From the NCBI GenBank assembly GCA_937138495.1, contig CAKZPE010000006.1, positions 104,624 to 168,623 on the forward strand: a DNA stretch of 64,000 nt. The letters run 5' to 3'. The notes below the pieces were generated by a model, which worked only from the letters and a program-made list of their open reading frames with translations, made no database searches and was not told where the DNA came from. Every line of letters starts with the position of its first letter. Position 1 is the first letter of the stretch. A program made the position numbers and the translations under genes. Source of the stretch: an uncultured Oceanospirillaceae bacterium. Its GTDB lineage: Bacteria; Pseudomonadota; Gammaproteobacteria; Pseudomonadales; Balneatricaceae. Of the stretch, positions 36,988 through 45,387 are shown in pieces.

Positions 36988-37029
36988 GCTCTCAGTTAAG
37001 GGCTCTCAGTTAAGGGCTCTCAGTTAAGG
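36988..37029. repeat. Triplicated 14-base repeat across the ABC-like gene's stop codon
   Basis: GCTCTCAGTTAAGG occurs three times head to tail without mismatch (36988, 37002, 37016). Read on the minus strand each unit contains the codons for LN and a TGA, so the ABC-like protein stops in the first copy and the other two lie just after its stop. Confidence 0.93.
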
Positions 37030-39587
37030 GCTATCAGTCCGTCGTGATCGATGCGGAAGTTGCGGCTTTGCAACGGAGTAAATACGGTGCCGCTGCGCAG
37101 CAGGATAATGGTCAGTTCCGGCATCAGGCGGCGGATGCCTTCCAGCATTTCCAGCTGTTCATCCGGTGTTTTATGCTCGAGGGCATCGTGCAGGATCAGG
37201 ATCTTTGGCCGTTTCACCAGACAGCGTAGCAGCTGTATGTTCAGTTTAGCGGCCAGCGGAATACGTTCGCCCCGGATGCCCACCGGAGACAAGCCGATGG
37301 TGACCAGCACCAGAGACTCGGCATCGTTGGCGATCAGCGCCTGTTCGACGATCTCTACCAGTTCTTCGTGGTCGCCGTTATTATTCGGCGCGACCTCTAT
37401 GCCCCAGATGAGATTTTCCATAACACTGAGCCGGGCATTGATGCGGGCATCGTTCAGCGGTTCCAGCTCGGTGAGCAGGCTTTGTTTGTCCTGTTCAATC
37501 AGCCAGTGGCGTAATTCGATGATCTGCCGTTGCAGCTCGGCATGAATATCGTCATCCCCGGAGTCGACAATGCGTACTTTCAGCGCCATTTCCAGCAAGA
37601 ACTCACAGGCCGGCAGATAATCCGGACGGCCAATGCATTTGGTCAGCTGTTCCCGGATGCATTCGCTGTCATACTGGCTCAGGTGCGGTTGCAGCTGGCC
37701 TTCAGGGCCGACTTCACAGAGTTCTTCGATGATGTGTTTAGAGACCTGCTCGCCGGCATCCCGCAGAGGCTGGTAAAGATTATGCTGGCGCAGGATACGA
37801 ATGAATTCTTCATTGCCGGTCAGGCTGCGGATCAGCGGTACTTCATCTTCTTCCCGGATGAGCCCGTAGCCAATGTTCTCCAGTACAGACAGATGTGGGT
37901 GGTAGCCGTTGATATCAAAGCGTTTAACGTAACGGTCCAGCTGCTGGCTGTGCCACTGGTGGGTTAAATCGTTACGGGTATCAATAAATTTCTCTTCGAT
38001 AACCGTCGGCATGTCTTTAGGATCGAAGTGATCTTTCAGGCCCAGTTCGAACACCATGCGCCGGGAGCCGATGGCGACCATCATTTCCTGCAGCCAGTTG
38101 CGCATCTGCCCCCAGTTTTCTACGCCGGCCATGTCAAAGTCTGTCCAGACGTCATGGGCGCTGGAAGGGTTGTTGCCGGATGCTTCAGCTTCTTCAATTT
38201 CGGTCAGCCGTGCGGAGGTCAGATCGTCCGTGTCTTCTTCCGGCGGTTTACGGCGCAGGCCATAGTTAATGTTCTGCAAAATCGTTCCGTCGAACAGAAT
38301 CGGTTCCGGCCCGGCATAGCTGACGTTGCGGGTCAGACGCTCGGTGGAAATCTGATTGATTTCTTCATCGCCATAGCTGATGTATCCTGCCGCAGGCTGA
38401 TCCGTGCGCATCAGGTTCTGGGCCATTTTACGTAACAGGAACGGGCTGTTCGAATGAATGTTGACCAGCTCACCCTGCTGAATATTCAGGCTGATATTCT
38501 GGGCGATATATTCTCCACGGTCATTTTTCAGGTACATATTATTCAGGCTGACAGCCCCACTGAGGTTTTTGGGCTCATCTTCAATGGCGGGCACCGGGTG
38601 AATAATATCCGGCGGATCAAAGTTTTCCAGAATCTGTTCATAGCGGATTTTGGCATCCTGATATTGCTGATAGTACGCCAGCAGTTCTTTCCAGGGGGCG
38701 ACCAGGTCTTTATATGCAGTTAATGCCGCGACCAGTGCGCCCATGCTCAGGTGGCCCTGAATAACCAGGATTCCACCCACCGCATAAAACATAATAGGCG
38801 GTAACTGGTTGAGGAAGTTGTTAATGAACTTCATCAGGAATTTTTGCTGAAAAATATTCAGCCGGATCGTAAACAGCTTGCCCAGGATCTGTGAGAAATG
38901 GGCCAGATGATAGTTGTGAGTGCCGTAAATCCGGACTTCACGGTTGCCATCCACGCTTTCACCAATCTGGCTGGCGAGTACCCGTACCTGACGAACCCGC
39001 TCTTTTTTAAGCACGTTCAGTTTTTTCTGCATGCGGGGAATGATGTAGGCCTGCAGCGGAATCATGGAAATCGCCACAATGCCCAGAATCGGATCCTGAA
39101 CGAACATGAAAGTCAGGATTGTGATCATGGTGCCGCCCTGGAACAGGGGTTGGGCCAGGCTGTCGCCTATAAAGCCTGCCAGAGGCTCGGTTTCAGAGGT
39201 GACTGTGGCGATGATCTCACCCTGGGACACCCGCTGAAACTGCCCGGGCGGAAAGCGCAGCACCCGTTCCAGCAGCAGATAGCGCAGGCGGCGCACCATC
39301 CGTTCACCGATCACACCTTTGTAGGTGTTAATCCGCATTTTAAAGGCACCGCTGACCAGCACGGTCAGCAGTAACATACCGCTGAGCAGCAGTAAAAATT
39401 CTATGGGTTGCCATTCCATGCCCAGGAATGTGCTGGTTTCCGCGCCGTCGATTGCGCCGTTAATAATGGTCTTAGGCAGTTCGAGGGAGAGATACAGAAT
39501 CGGGAAAAATAACAGGGTTAGCAACAGGACGCGCACCTGATCGCGCAGGCTGTAGCGGTAGATAAACTGACTTATGCGACGATCCAT
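37020..39587 (-). CDS. Aberrant ABC-exporter-like protein lacking ATPase motifs
   Basis: An 855-residue protein (Met at 39587; the track adds nine residues). Residues 1-310 are a type-1 ABC exporter membrane domain with intracellular helices (ERMVRRLRYLLLERVLRFP, SQGEIIATVTSE). Residues 345-855 should be the nucleotide-binding domain but are about 510 long, twice normal. The Walker A site reads GELVNIHSNSPFLLRKMAQNLM with no GxGKS/T. The ABC signature position reads RGERIPLAAKLNI instead of LSGGQ. Walker B ends ILILHDAL rather than DE, and the H-loop His is missing. Three segments resemble the post-Q-loop 'xxENIxYG' element: ILQNINYG (437-443), VLENIGYG (568-574) and VMENLIWG (722-729). It may be an ATP-independent membrane protein or need a partner. 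No partner gene is adjacent. Confidence 0.82.
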   Translation of the reverse strand: MDRRISQFIYRYSLRDQVRVLLLTLLFFPILYLSLELPKTIINGAIDGAETSTFLGMEWQPIEFLLLLSGMLLLTVLVSGAFKMRINTYKGVIGERMVRRLRYLLLERVLRFPPGQFQRVSQGEIIATVTSETEPLAGFIGDSLAQPLFQGGTMITILTFMFVQDPILGIVAISMIPLQAYIIPRMQKKLNVLKKERVRQVRVLASQIGESVDGNREVRIYGTHNYHLAHFSQILGKLFTIRLNIFQQKFLMKFINNFLNQLPPIMFYAVGGILVIQGHLSMGALVAALTAYKDLVAPWKELLAYYQQYQDAKIRYEQILENFDPPDIIHPVPAIEDEPKNLSGAVSLNNMYLKNDRGEYIAQNISLNIQQGELVNIHSNSPFLLRKMAQNLMRTDQPAAGYISYGDEEINQISTERLTRNVSYAGPEPILFDGTILQNINYGLRRKPPEEDTDDLTSARLTEIEEAEASGNNPSSAHDVWTDFDMAGVENWGQMRNWLQEMMVAIGSRRMVFELGLKDHFDPKDMPTVIEEKFIDTRNDLTHQWHSQQLDRYVKRFDINGYHPHLSVLENIGYGLIREEDEVPLIRSLTGNEEFIRILRQHNLYQPLRDAGEQVSKHIIEELCEVGPEGQLQPHLSQYDSECIREQLTKCIGRPDYLPACEFLLEMALKVRIVDSGDDDIHAELQRQIIELRHWLIEQDKQSLLTELEPLNDARINARLSVMENLIWGIEVAPNNNGDHEELVEIVEQALIANDAESLVLVTIGLSPVGIRGERIPLAAKLNIQLLRCLVKRPKILILHDALEHKTPDEQLEMLEGIRRLMPELTIILLRSGTVFTPLQSRNFRIDHDGLIALN

Positions 39588-39801
39588 AATGATTTCCCGG
39601 TGGCTTCGGCCCATAGATGGGGGCTAAACAGTCAGCCTTCAATGGCAGGCTGGAAAAATAACAATCAGTTTCAGGGATACGTCCATATAGCCTAGCAGTC
39701 ACAGCCCGTGAAATGGACTGCTCTTTTAAGTTGTGACACGAAAAATTTTAATTTGTGCCTTTGTCAGACCCTGTTGAAGGAGTGGGGAAGCCAGCGTTGG
39801 C

Positions 39802-41556
39802 TCAGTTTATGCAAAAACGCTGGCTGTTGGTTTGCAACTGGCTTGCCAGTGCAGAGAGCTCTTCACTGGCGTGGCTGGTTTGCTGAGTGGAGGCAGACGT
39901 TTCTTCTGCGATGCGCCGGATGCTGGTGATGTTACGGCTGATTTCTTCAGTAACGGCACTCTGCTCTTCAGCGGCGCTGGAGATCTGAATATTGTAACTG
40001 CTGATTTCCCGGACAGCCCGGGCAATCATAGTCAGCGATTCGCTGGCAGCATCGCTCTGGTTCAGCACTTCGCTGCTTTGTTGCTGGCTGGCGGTCATGG
40101 CTTGCATGGCGGCATCTGAACCCTGTTGCAGGTTATCAATCAGGGTACGGATCTGGTCGGTCAGGTTTTGTGTACGTGAGGCCAGCTCCCGTACTTCATC
40201 GGCAACCACGGCGAATCCCCGGCCAGCTTCACCGGCCCGGGCGGCTTCAATCGCGGCATTGAGGGCCAGCAGGTTAGTCTGGGCGGCCACTGACTGAATG
40301 ATGTCCAGTGCCGCTGAAATATCCAGAGAACTTTGATTGACCCCGGAAATAATATTGGCAGCCTGATCCACCTGCTGTTCAAGGGCCTGCATGCCGCTGA
40401 GATTATGGCTGACAACCCGGATACCTTCGTCAACGGCGCCGGAAGCGGTTTCGGCGGCCTGGCTGGCATGTTCAGTCACCCCTGCTACATCACTGGCGGC
40501 AGTGGCAAGCTGATTGATAGCGGTGGCGATCTGGTCCGTCTCATTATACTGTTCTGCGACGGCTGTATTGCTCTGGCAGGAAATGGCGGAGAGTTCTTCT
40601 GATGCAGAGGCTAGCTGGCCGGATGCCTGGCTGACTTCGCAAATGCTGTCGCGTAAAATGCTGAACATTTTATCCAGATCCTGGGACAGATGTCCCAGTT
40701 CAGTGTTACCGGTGAGGTTGATTCTGCGGGTCAGGTCCAGATTGTTGGTTATCTCGTCAATGGTATGGCGGACATGGTTGATATTGCGGATGATCTGTCG
40801 TCCGATCATATAACTGATCAGCAGGATGAGAGCTGTGGCAATGCTGCCAACCACCAGAACCAGCACAATCGCCTGTTCTTCATGGGCTTCTGCCCGTTTG
40901 CCTGCGGCTTCTGTAAATGCTCCCAGGTCCTGTAATACTGTTTCCACCTTTTGATTCAGTGTGTCTTCTTCAGTCCCAACATTGCGGCTTAATTGTTCAG
41001 CTTCTGTGAGTTTATTGTTTTTCAGCGCGGTAAATACTTCATGAGCATGGTTTTCATAGAGGCTGTGCATCTCAGTAATGCTGGCGAATTCAGCTTCAAA
41101 CTGATGCAGCTTTTGCAGGTCGGCTGCATCAGTGGTGTGTGCTTCTACCTGTAGAATGAAGTTTTGTGCCTGTTGCAGGTTCGTTTCTACTTCCTGGCTG
41201 AGGCTGTCGAAGTGCTGGTTAGCTTTGTCAAAGGCCGCTTTTGCATGGCTGTCGTTTTGCAGTGCCATTAATGTGCCGTAATGGAGGCTTCGTTCAAATT
41301 CCACGGATTGTTCGAGTTGCTTAAGGGCCATTTCGGTGACCATGGCAGTCATGGGAATATCTTCTTCGGCAACCGCCACCAGTTCATCTCTGATATTGAT
41401 AAGTTGGTAGGTGGTGCTGCTGATAACAACCAGTAAGGCGATGATCGCCAGTGAGGACAGGGTGATGAGCTGTTGCCTGATAGAGATATTGCTTATCAGG
41501 TTTGGCTGTGTGGCTTTTGGTTGCGTTGCTTCTGGTTGCATGACTTTTTGTTGCAT
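39802..41556 (-). CDS. Methyl-accepting chemotaxis protein, helical-bundle sensor
   Basis: A 584-residue chemoreceptor. The N-terminus has a short Gln/Thr/Pro repeat ([12 protein letters not shown]), then TM1 ([21 protein letters not shown]). A periplasmic region of about 165 residues looks all-helical, as in four-helix-bundle sensors. TM2 is [27 protein letters not shown] and a standard signalling tip follow ([38 protein letters not shown]). It is the third receptor in 12 kb, each with a different sensor region. AAGGGA lies about 10 bases before the ATG. Ligand unknown. Confidence 0.9.
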   Translation of the reverse strand: MQQKVMQPEATQPKATQPNLISNISIRQQLITLSSLAIIALLVVISSTTYQLINIRDELVAVAEEDIPMTAMVTEMALKQLEQSVEFERSLHYGTLMALQNDSHAKAAFDKANQHFDSLSQEVETNLQQAQNFILQVEAHTTDAADLQKLHQFEAEFASITEMHSLYENHAHEVFTALKNNKLTEAEQLSRNVGTEEDTLNQKVETVLQDLGAFTEAAGKRAEAHEEQAIVLVLVVGSIATALILLISYMIGRQIIRNINHVRHTIDEITNNLDLTRRINLTGNTELGHLSQDLDKMFSILRDSICEVSQASGQLASASEELSAISCQSNTAVAEQYNETDQIATAINQLATAASDVAGVTEHASQAAETASGAVDEGIRVVSHNLSGMQALEQQVDQAANIISGVNQSSLDISAALDIIQSVAAQTNLLALNAAIEAARAGEAGRGFAVVADEVRELASRTQNLTDQIRTLIDNLQQGSDAAMQAMTASQQQSSEVLNQSDAASESLTMIARAVREISSYNIQISSAAEEQSAVTEEISRNITSIRRIAEETSASTQQTSHASEELSALASQLQTNSQRFCIN

Positions 41557-41744
41557 GACTATAGTCCCTTACGGTCAGATACAGTGCCTCGGGAAGGCGC
41601 AGGCTGTAATAGGTTTAAACTACAGCGTAGTTGGGATTTTACGGGCGTCAAAGAAAAGCAGGCTTTATTAAAGTAATCGATACTCAGTTTGTGCAAAACA
41701 GGTATTCGACTTTTAAAATCAGATGTTTATACGGGCTTCTGAGG

Positions 41745-41769
41745 CGGTGCTGACAGGCTGCCTGCACCG
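41745..41769 (-). terminator. Hairpin after the GcvA-like LysR gene
   Basis: CGGTGC and GCACCG enclose CAGG-CTG-CCTG, forming a two-part stem just downstream of the LysR stop on the minus strand. No T-run is present. Confidence 0.45.
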
Positions 41770-41778
41770 GTTGTTGCG

Positions 41779-42687
41779 TTAACGCATTTCTTTCAGCAGC
41801 CAGTCGAGCAGGGCTTTGGCATTGGCGTTAAGCGGTTTGTTTTCCGGTGCAATGATATGGAACGGCTGGTTGGTGGCAATTTGCTGTTCAAACGGGGGAA
41901 CCAGCTTACCCTGCTGAATCAGTGGCCCGACAATATGTTGCCAGCCCAGTGCCAGCCCCTGACCTTCCATGGCGGCCTGCAGGACGATGGAGTAATCGTT
42001 GTAGGTTTCATCACCCCGCGGGCTTTCCCGGGTGAGCTGGCACTCGTCCAGAAAGTGCTGCCAGTTGTAGCGGGAGTTGTAGCGTTCTTCGAGGTGAATC
42101 AGAGGAATGTCATTGATGGCGGACAGATCTTTAAGCTGGTGCCTGAAAGCAAACTCAGGGCTGCAGACCGGGGTCAGTACTTCTTCAGCGAACTGCCAGC
42201 GCTGAAAACCCTTTTTAGGGGCCAGCCCCAGTGGAATGCACAGGTCGAAGCGGTTGTCCTGCAGACCCTGATCCGTATCCTGAGTGATGCAGTGCAGCTG
42301 GACATCCGGGTAAAGATGCTTGAAACGGGCAATCCGGGGCATCAGCCAGTGACTGGCCACTGAGGTGGAAACCAGCAGTGTAATTTTATCCGGAACGGTA
42401 TGGCTGAGGGCTTCTTCAAGGCCTTGCTGAATTTCTGCCAGCCCACGCTGAATCCGGCGGGCAAGCTTCTCTCCCATTTCTGTGAGTACAACCCCCTGGG
42501 GATTACGTTCAAACAACTCTACGCCAAGCCGTTCTTCTAACTGGCGAACACCGTGGCTGATGGCAGGCTGGCTGACATTCAGGGTGTCTGCTGCTTTGGT
42601 AAAACTGTTTTCCTGGGCGGCCAGATGGAAGGCGAGAATGGATCTGCTGGTGAGCAGGTGCATATTAATTTTTTTCATATCAGGCAT
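41779..42687 (-). CDS. LysR-type regulator, GcvA-like
   Basis: A LysR-type regulator of about 302 residues. The helix-turn-helix AAQENSFTKAADTLNVSQPAISHGVRQLEERLGVELFERNPQGVVLTEMGE is of the GcvA/AmpR type, and the effector domain has LLVSTSVASHWLMPRIARF, typical of that branch. The start is ambiguous (GTG 42693, ATG 42687, ATG 42678). It is divergent from the MttB-family methyltransferase gene across about 75 bases, so that gene is the probable target. A link to glycine-betaine or glycine metabolism is inferred only from the neighbour. Confidence 0.86.
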   Translation of the reverse strand: MPDMKKINMHLLTSRSILAFHLAAQENSFTKAADTLNVSQPAISHGVRQLEERLGVELFERNPQGVVLTEMGEKLARRIQRGLAEIQQGLEEALSHTVPDKITLLVSTSVASHWLMPRIARFKHLYPDVQLHCITQDTDQGLQDNRFDLCIPLGLAPKKGFQRWQFAEEVLTPVCSPEFAFRHQLKDLSAINDIPLIHLEERYNSRYNWQHFLDECQLTRESPRGDETYNDYSIVLQAAMEGQGLALGWQHIVGPLIQQGKLVPPFEQQIATNQPFHIIAPENKPLNANAKALLDWLLKEMR

Positions 42688-42763
42688 TATCACAAGGGTA
42701 GTGGCTCGCCCAGTCTAGCGCTGATAAATTGGTTTCACAAATCAAGTGTTAGCGGTCAGTGCC

Positions 42764-44308
42764 ATGAATTCAAATAATAATATACGCCCCTCTCGCAACC
42801 GTCGCCGGGGCCGTCAGGCCCGTCAAACAGCAGCGCCTCAGCCAGCGGCTGCCTACATTCAGCGAAAGATCCCCCATTACAATCTGTTAAGTGATGAAGG
42901 CCTGGAAGCAATCGAACACCATGCGGAAGTGATTCTGCATGAGTTTGGTATTCAGTTCCGGGATGATCCGGATACCGTGCAGTTGTTTGTAGACGCCGGT
43001 GCGGAAGCAAAAGGGGATATTGTGCACTTTCCGCCGGGCCTGATCCGGAAGCTGATTGCCACCGCACCGGCGGAATTTACCCAGCATGCCCGTAATCCCG
43101 CCCGCACGGTTCAGATTGGCGGTAACAATACCGTGCTGGTGCCGGCGTACGGCTCGCCATTTGTGTATGACCTGGAAAAAGGCCGACGCTATGGCGCGCT
43201 GGAAGACTTTCAGAATCTGGTGAAGCTTGCCTATATGAACCCGTATCTGAATCACAGTGGCGGGACGATCTGTGAACCGGTGGACGTGCCGGTGAATAAG
43301 CGCCATCTGGACATGTTGTACAGTCACATGCGTTATTCGGATAAGGCGTACCTGGGTTCGATTACGTCTCCGGAGCGGGCGGCGGATTCGATTGAGATGT
43401 CGAAGATTCTGTTTGGCGATGAGTTTGTGGATAACAACTGTGTGGTGATGGGGAATATAAATGCGACCTCGCCACTGGTGTTTGACGGAGATGTGACCCG
43501 GGTTATCCGTACTTATGCAGCCGCCGGACAGGGGATGATAATTTGCCCGTTTGTACTGGGGGGCGCTATGGGGCCGGTGACGCCTGCCGGTGCGGTTGCG
43601 CAGGCGCATGCGGAGTCGTTAATCGGGGTGGCGCTGACCCAGTTAGTCCGGCCGGGTGCGCCGGTGATCTACGGTAACTTCCTGACGACGATGTCATTAC
43701 GAAACGGTTCGCCTACCTTTGGCCAGCCGGAGGCCAGTCTGGCGTATTTTGCTATAGGTCAGCTGGCCCGGCGCGCCGGTTTGCCGCTGCGCTGCGGCGG
43801 TTCGTTTACCTCGTCAAAAGTGTCGGATTTCCAGGCCGGGCAGGAAAGTGCTGATGCCTTAATGCCAGCGTTACTGTCCGGTGCTAATTTTGTGCTTCAC
43901 TCGGCGGGATGGCTTGAGGGCGGCCTGACCATGGGCTTTGAGAAGTTTATGCTTGATGCGAACCGTCTGGGGATGATGACGAAGATGATGGGCGGCATGG
44001 CGCTGGATGATAATGCCTTTGCGCTGGATTCGTACCGCCAGCGGTCGACGCATAATGAGCACTTTCTGGGCACGGCCCATACTATGGCGAATTACACGGA
44101 TGTGTTCTACGAATCAAATACGGCGGATGCCAATTCATTTGAACAGTGGGAAATTGAAGGCAGTAAAACCGCCGAGCAGCGTGCCCATGAGTTGTTTAAG
44201 AAACAGCTGAGCGAGTATCAGGCGCCGGAGATTGATCCGGCGGTGGATGAGGCGCTTCAGGCCTATATAGCCACGAAGAAAGAATCGATGCCGGACCGCT
44301 GGTACTGA
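42764..44308 (+). CDS. MttB-family (trimethylamine methyltransferase-like) methyltransferase, non-pyrrolysine
   Basis: About 514 residues of the MttB superfamily TIM barrel. Recognisable blocks are EVILHEFGIQFRDDPDTVQLF, the NATSPLVFDGDV strand, ICPFVLGGAMGPVTPAGAVAQ, and a C-terminal SADALMPALLSGANFVLHSAGWLEGGLTMGFEKF. The reading frame has no in-frame TAG, so it lacks the pyrrolysine of true trimethylamine methyltransferases. It belongs to the broad non-Pyl group that includes glycine-betaine:corrinoid methyltransferases. The N-terminus is Arg-rich (RPSRNRRRGRQARQ). No corrinoid protein, MtgA/MtbA-type partner or RamA is encoded nearby. The start could be GTG at 42746. A glycine-betaine or related substrate would supply dimethylglycine and then sarcosine, but this is inference. 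Confidence 0.85.
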   Translation: MNSNNNIRPSRNRRRGRQARQTAAPQPAAAYIQRKIPHYNLLSDEGLEAIEHHAEVILHEFGIQFRDDPDTVQLFVDAGAEAKGDIVHFPPGLIRKLIATAPAEFTQHARNPARTVQIGGNNTVLVPAYGSPFVYDLEKGRRYGALEDFQNLVKLAYMNPYLNHSGGTICEPVDVPVNKRHLDMLYSHMRYSDKAYLGSITSPERAADSIEMSKILFGDEFVDNNCVVMGNINATSPLVFDGDVTRVIRTYAAAGQGMIICPFVLGGAMGPVTPAGAVAQAHAESLIGVALTQLVRPGAPVIYGNFLTTMSLRNGSPTFGQPEASLAYFAIGQLARRAGLPLRCGGSFTSSKVSDFQAGQESADALMPALLSGANFVLHSAGWLEGGLTMGFEKFMLDANRLGMMTKMMGGMALDDNAFALDSYRQRSTHNEHFLGTAHTMANYTDVFYESNTADANSFEQWEIEGSKTAEQRAHELFKKQLSEYQAPEIDPAVDEALQAYIATKKESMPDRWY

Positions 44309-44334
44309 GCAGACTCCGGCGGTAATAAACAGAT

Positions 44335-44372
44335 ACAAAAAAGGCTGATCCGGTAACGGGTCAGCCTTTTCT
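44335..44372. terminator. Bidirectional terminator between mttB-like and phosphoribosyltransferase genes
   Basis: AAAAAAGGCTGA-TCCG and CGGG-TCAGCCTTTT form a long stem around GTAA. A-run and T-run on opposite sides serve both convergent genes. Confidence 0.9.
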
Positions 44373-44391
44373 AATACCGCTGTCGCGGAGA

Positions 44392-44958
44392 TTACATGCC
44401 GTATTCTTCGTAGATCTCTTTCAGACCAGGCTTGTTGGTAATCGCCTCTTCGCGGGTCAGACCCTGAAGTTCGTGCGGGAATACCAGCCATTCGGAAGAT
44501 TCGTGAATGAAGTAATCCGGAACCAGACCTTCGGTCTTGTTGTTCGCAGGCTTATACCATGGGGTAGCGATGCGGATATCGTGTGGCGTGTTCAGACGGG
44601 CTTTTTCTTTCAGTGTCTTAATAACCGCTTCTACACTCAGACCGGTATCGAATACATCATCAACAATCAGCAGTGAGTCCGGTGCATTGACGTTACGGAT
44701 CAGGTAATCCAGGCCGTGTACGCGCACTTCTTTTGCACGGGAATCAATGCCGGTGTAAGAGGAGGTACGGATCGAAATATGGTCAGTTTTAACATCCAGC
44801 GTTTCCAGCAGTTCCTGTACGGCGATGCCGACGGGTGTACCTCCACGCCAGACGCCTACGATGAAGTCAGGACGGAAACCGCTGTTGTACACCTCAATTG
44901 CCAGCCGGAAAGAGTCTTCCAGCAGCTCCTGAGCGCTTAAATATACTTTGTTAACCAT
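44392..44958 (-). CDS. Purine-type phosphoribosyltransferase
   Basis: A 188-residue cytosolic phosphoribosyltransferase. The PRPP-binding loop SLLIVDDVFDTGLSVEAVIKTL is intact, and FIVGVWRGGTPVGIAVQELL is the pyrophosphate loop region. The overall form matches hypoxanthine/xanthine-guanine salvage enzymes. The gene is divergent from the purine permease gene at 45388, which supports purine base salvage. The hood region (residues 125-165, TPWYKPANNKTEGLVPDYFI) is where base specificity is set, but the base cannot be named. It is a normal-length single-domain protein. Confidence 0.82.
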   Translation of the reverse strand: MVNKVYLSAQELLEDSFRLAIEVYNSGFRPDFIVGVWRGGTPVGIAVQELLETLDVKTDHISIRTSSYTGIDSRAKEVRVHGLDYLIRNVNAPDSLLIVDDVFDTGLSVEAVIKTLKEKARLNTPHDIRIATPWYKPANNKTEGLVPDYFIHESSEWLVFPHELQGLTREEAITNKPGLKEIYEEYGM

Positions 44959-45387
44959 AATCGGGCCTATCTTCTGCTGACCGGGGATCGTCCCGGAGCC
45001 GCTGAATTTTTAAGTGGGGGTTCTGCCGGCGTCAACTCTGCCCGACGTCTGCTTATTAACAGATGCCGTTACTGGTGCCGCTAAGGAAGGCCAGTCAGGA
45101 GAGTGCTTCAGGCGTGAACGAATACGACATTATAGTGAATAACCTTTGCGCTGTAAGCTTGATGTGATCAGTTTTTATAATTTTTTACCATCTGGTATGA
45201 CCAACAGTCTTGTATCTGTTCAGTACTCGCTATAGCCTTAGCCGCTTTTTTCGGGCAGTGCTTTTGGGGCGGGTAATAATAACCATAAAACCGGCTGCAA
45301 ACTGACGGCAATAACAATAATCAGCCTTAAGCGACACCATTCACCGCGACGATAAAATTTTCCGTTTCTGAGAAAGGATAACCGAGC
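44959..45387. other. 429-base divergent gap between purine salvage genes
   Basis: It presumably holds promoters for both genes. A short dyad CCGGG-N6-CCCGG lies near 44980. I looked for a purine riboswitch and for a PurR-type operator and found neither. No gene seen. Confidence 0.4.

Noticed and set aside
28927-37029. Short tandem repeats considered as CRISPR fragments
   Set aside because: Units are directly adjacent without spacers and there are no cas genes.
44959-45387. Purine riboswitch before the purine permease
   Set aside because: The conserved three-way-junction core could not be found; no PurR box either.
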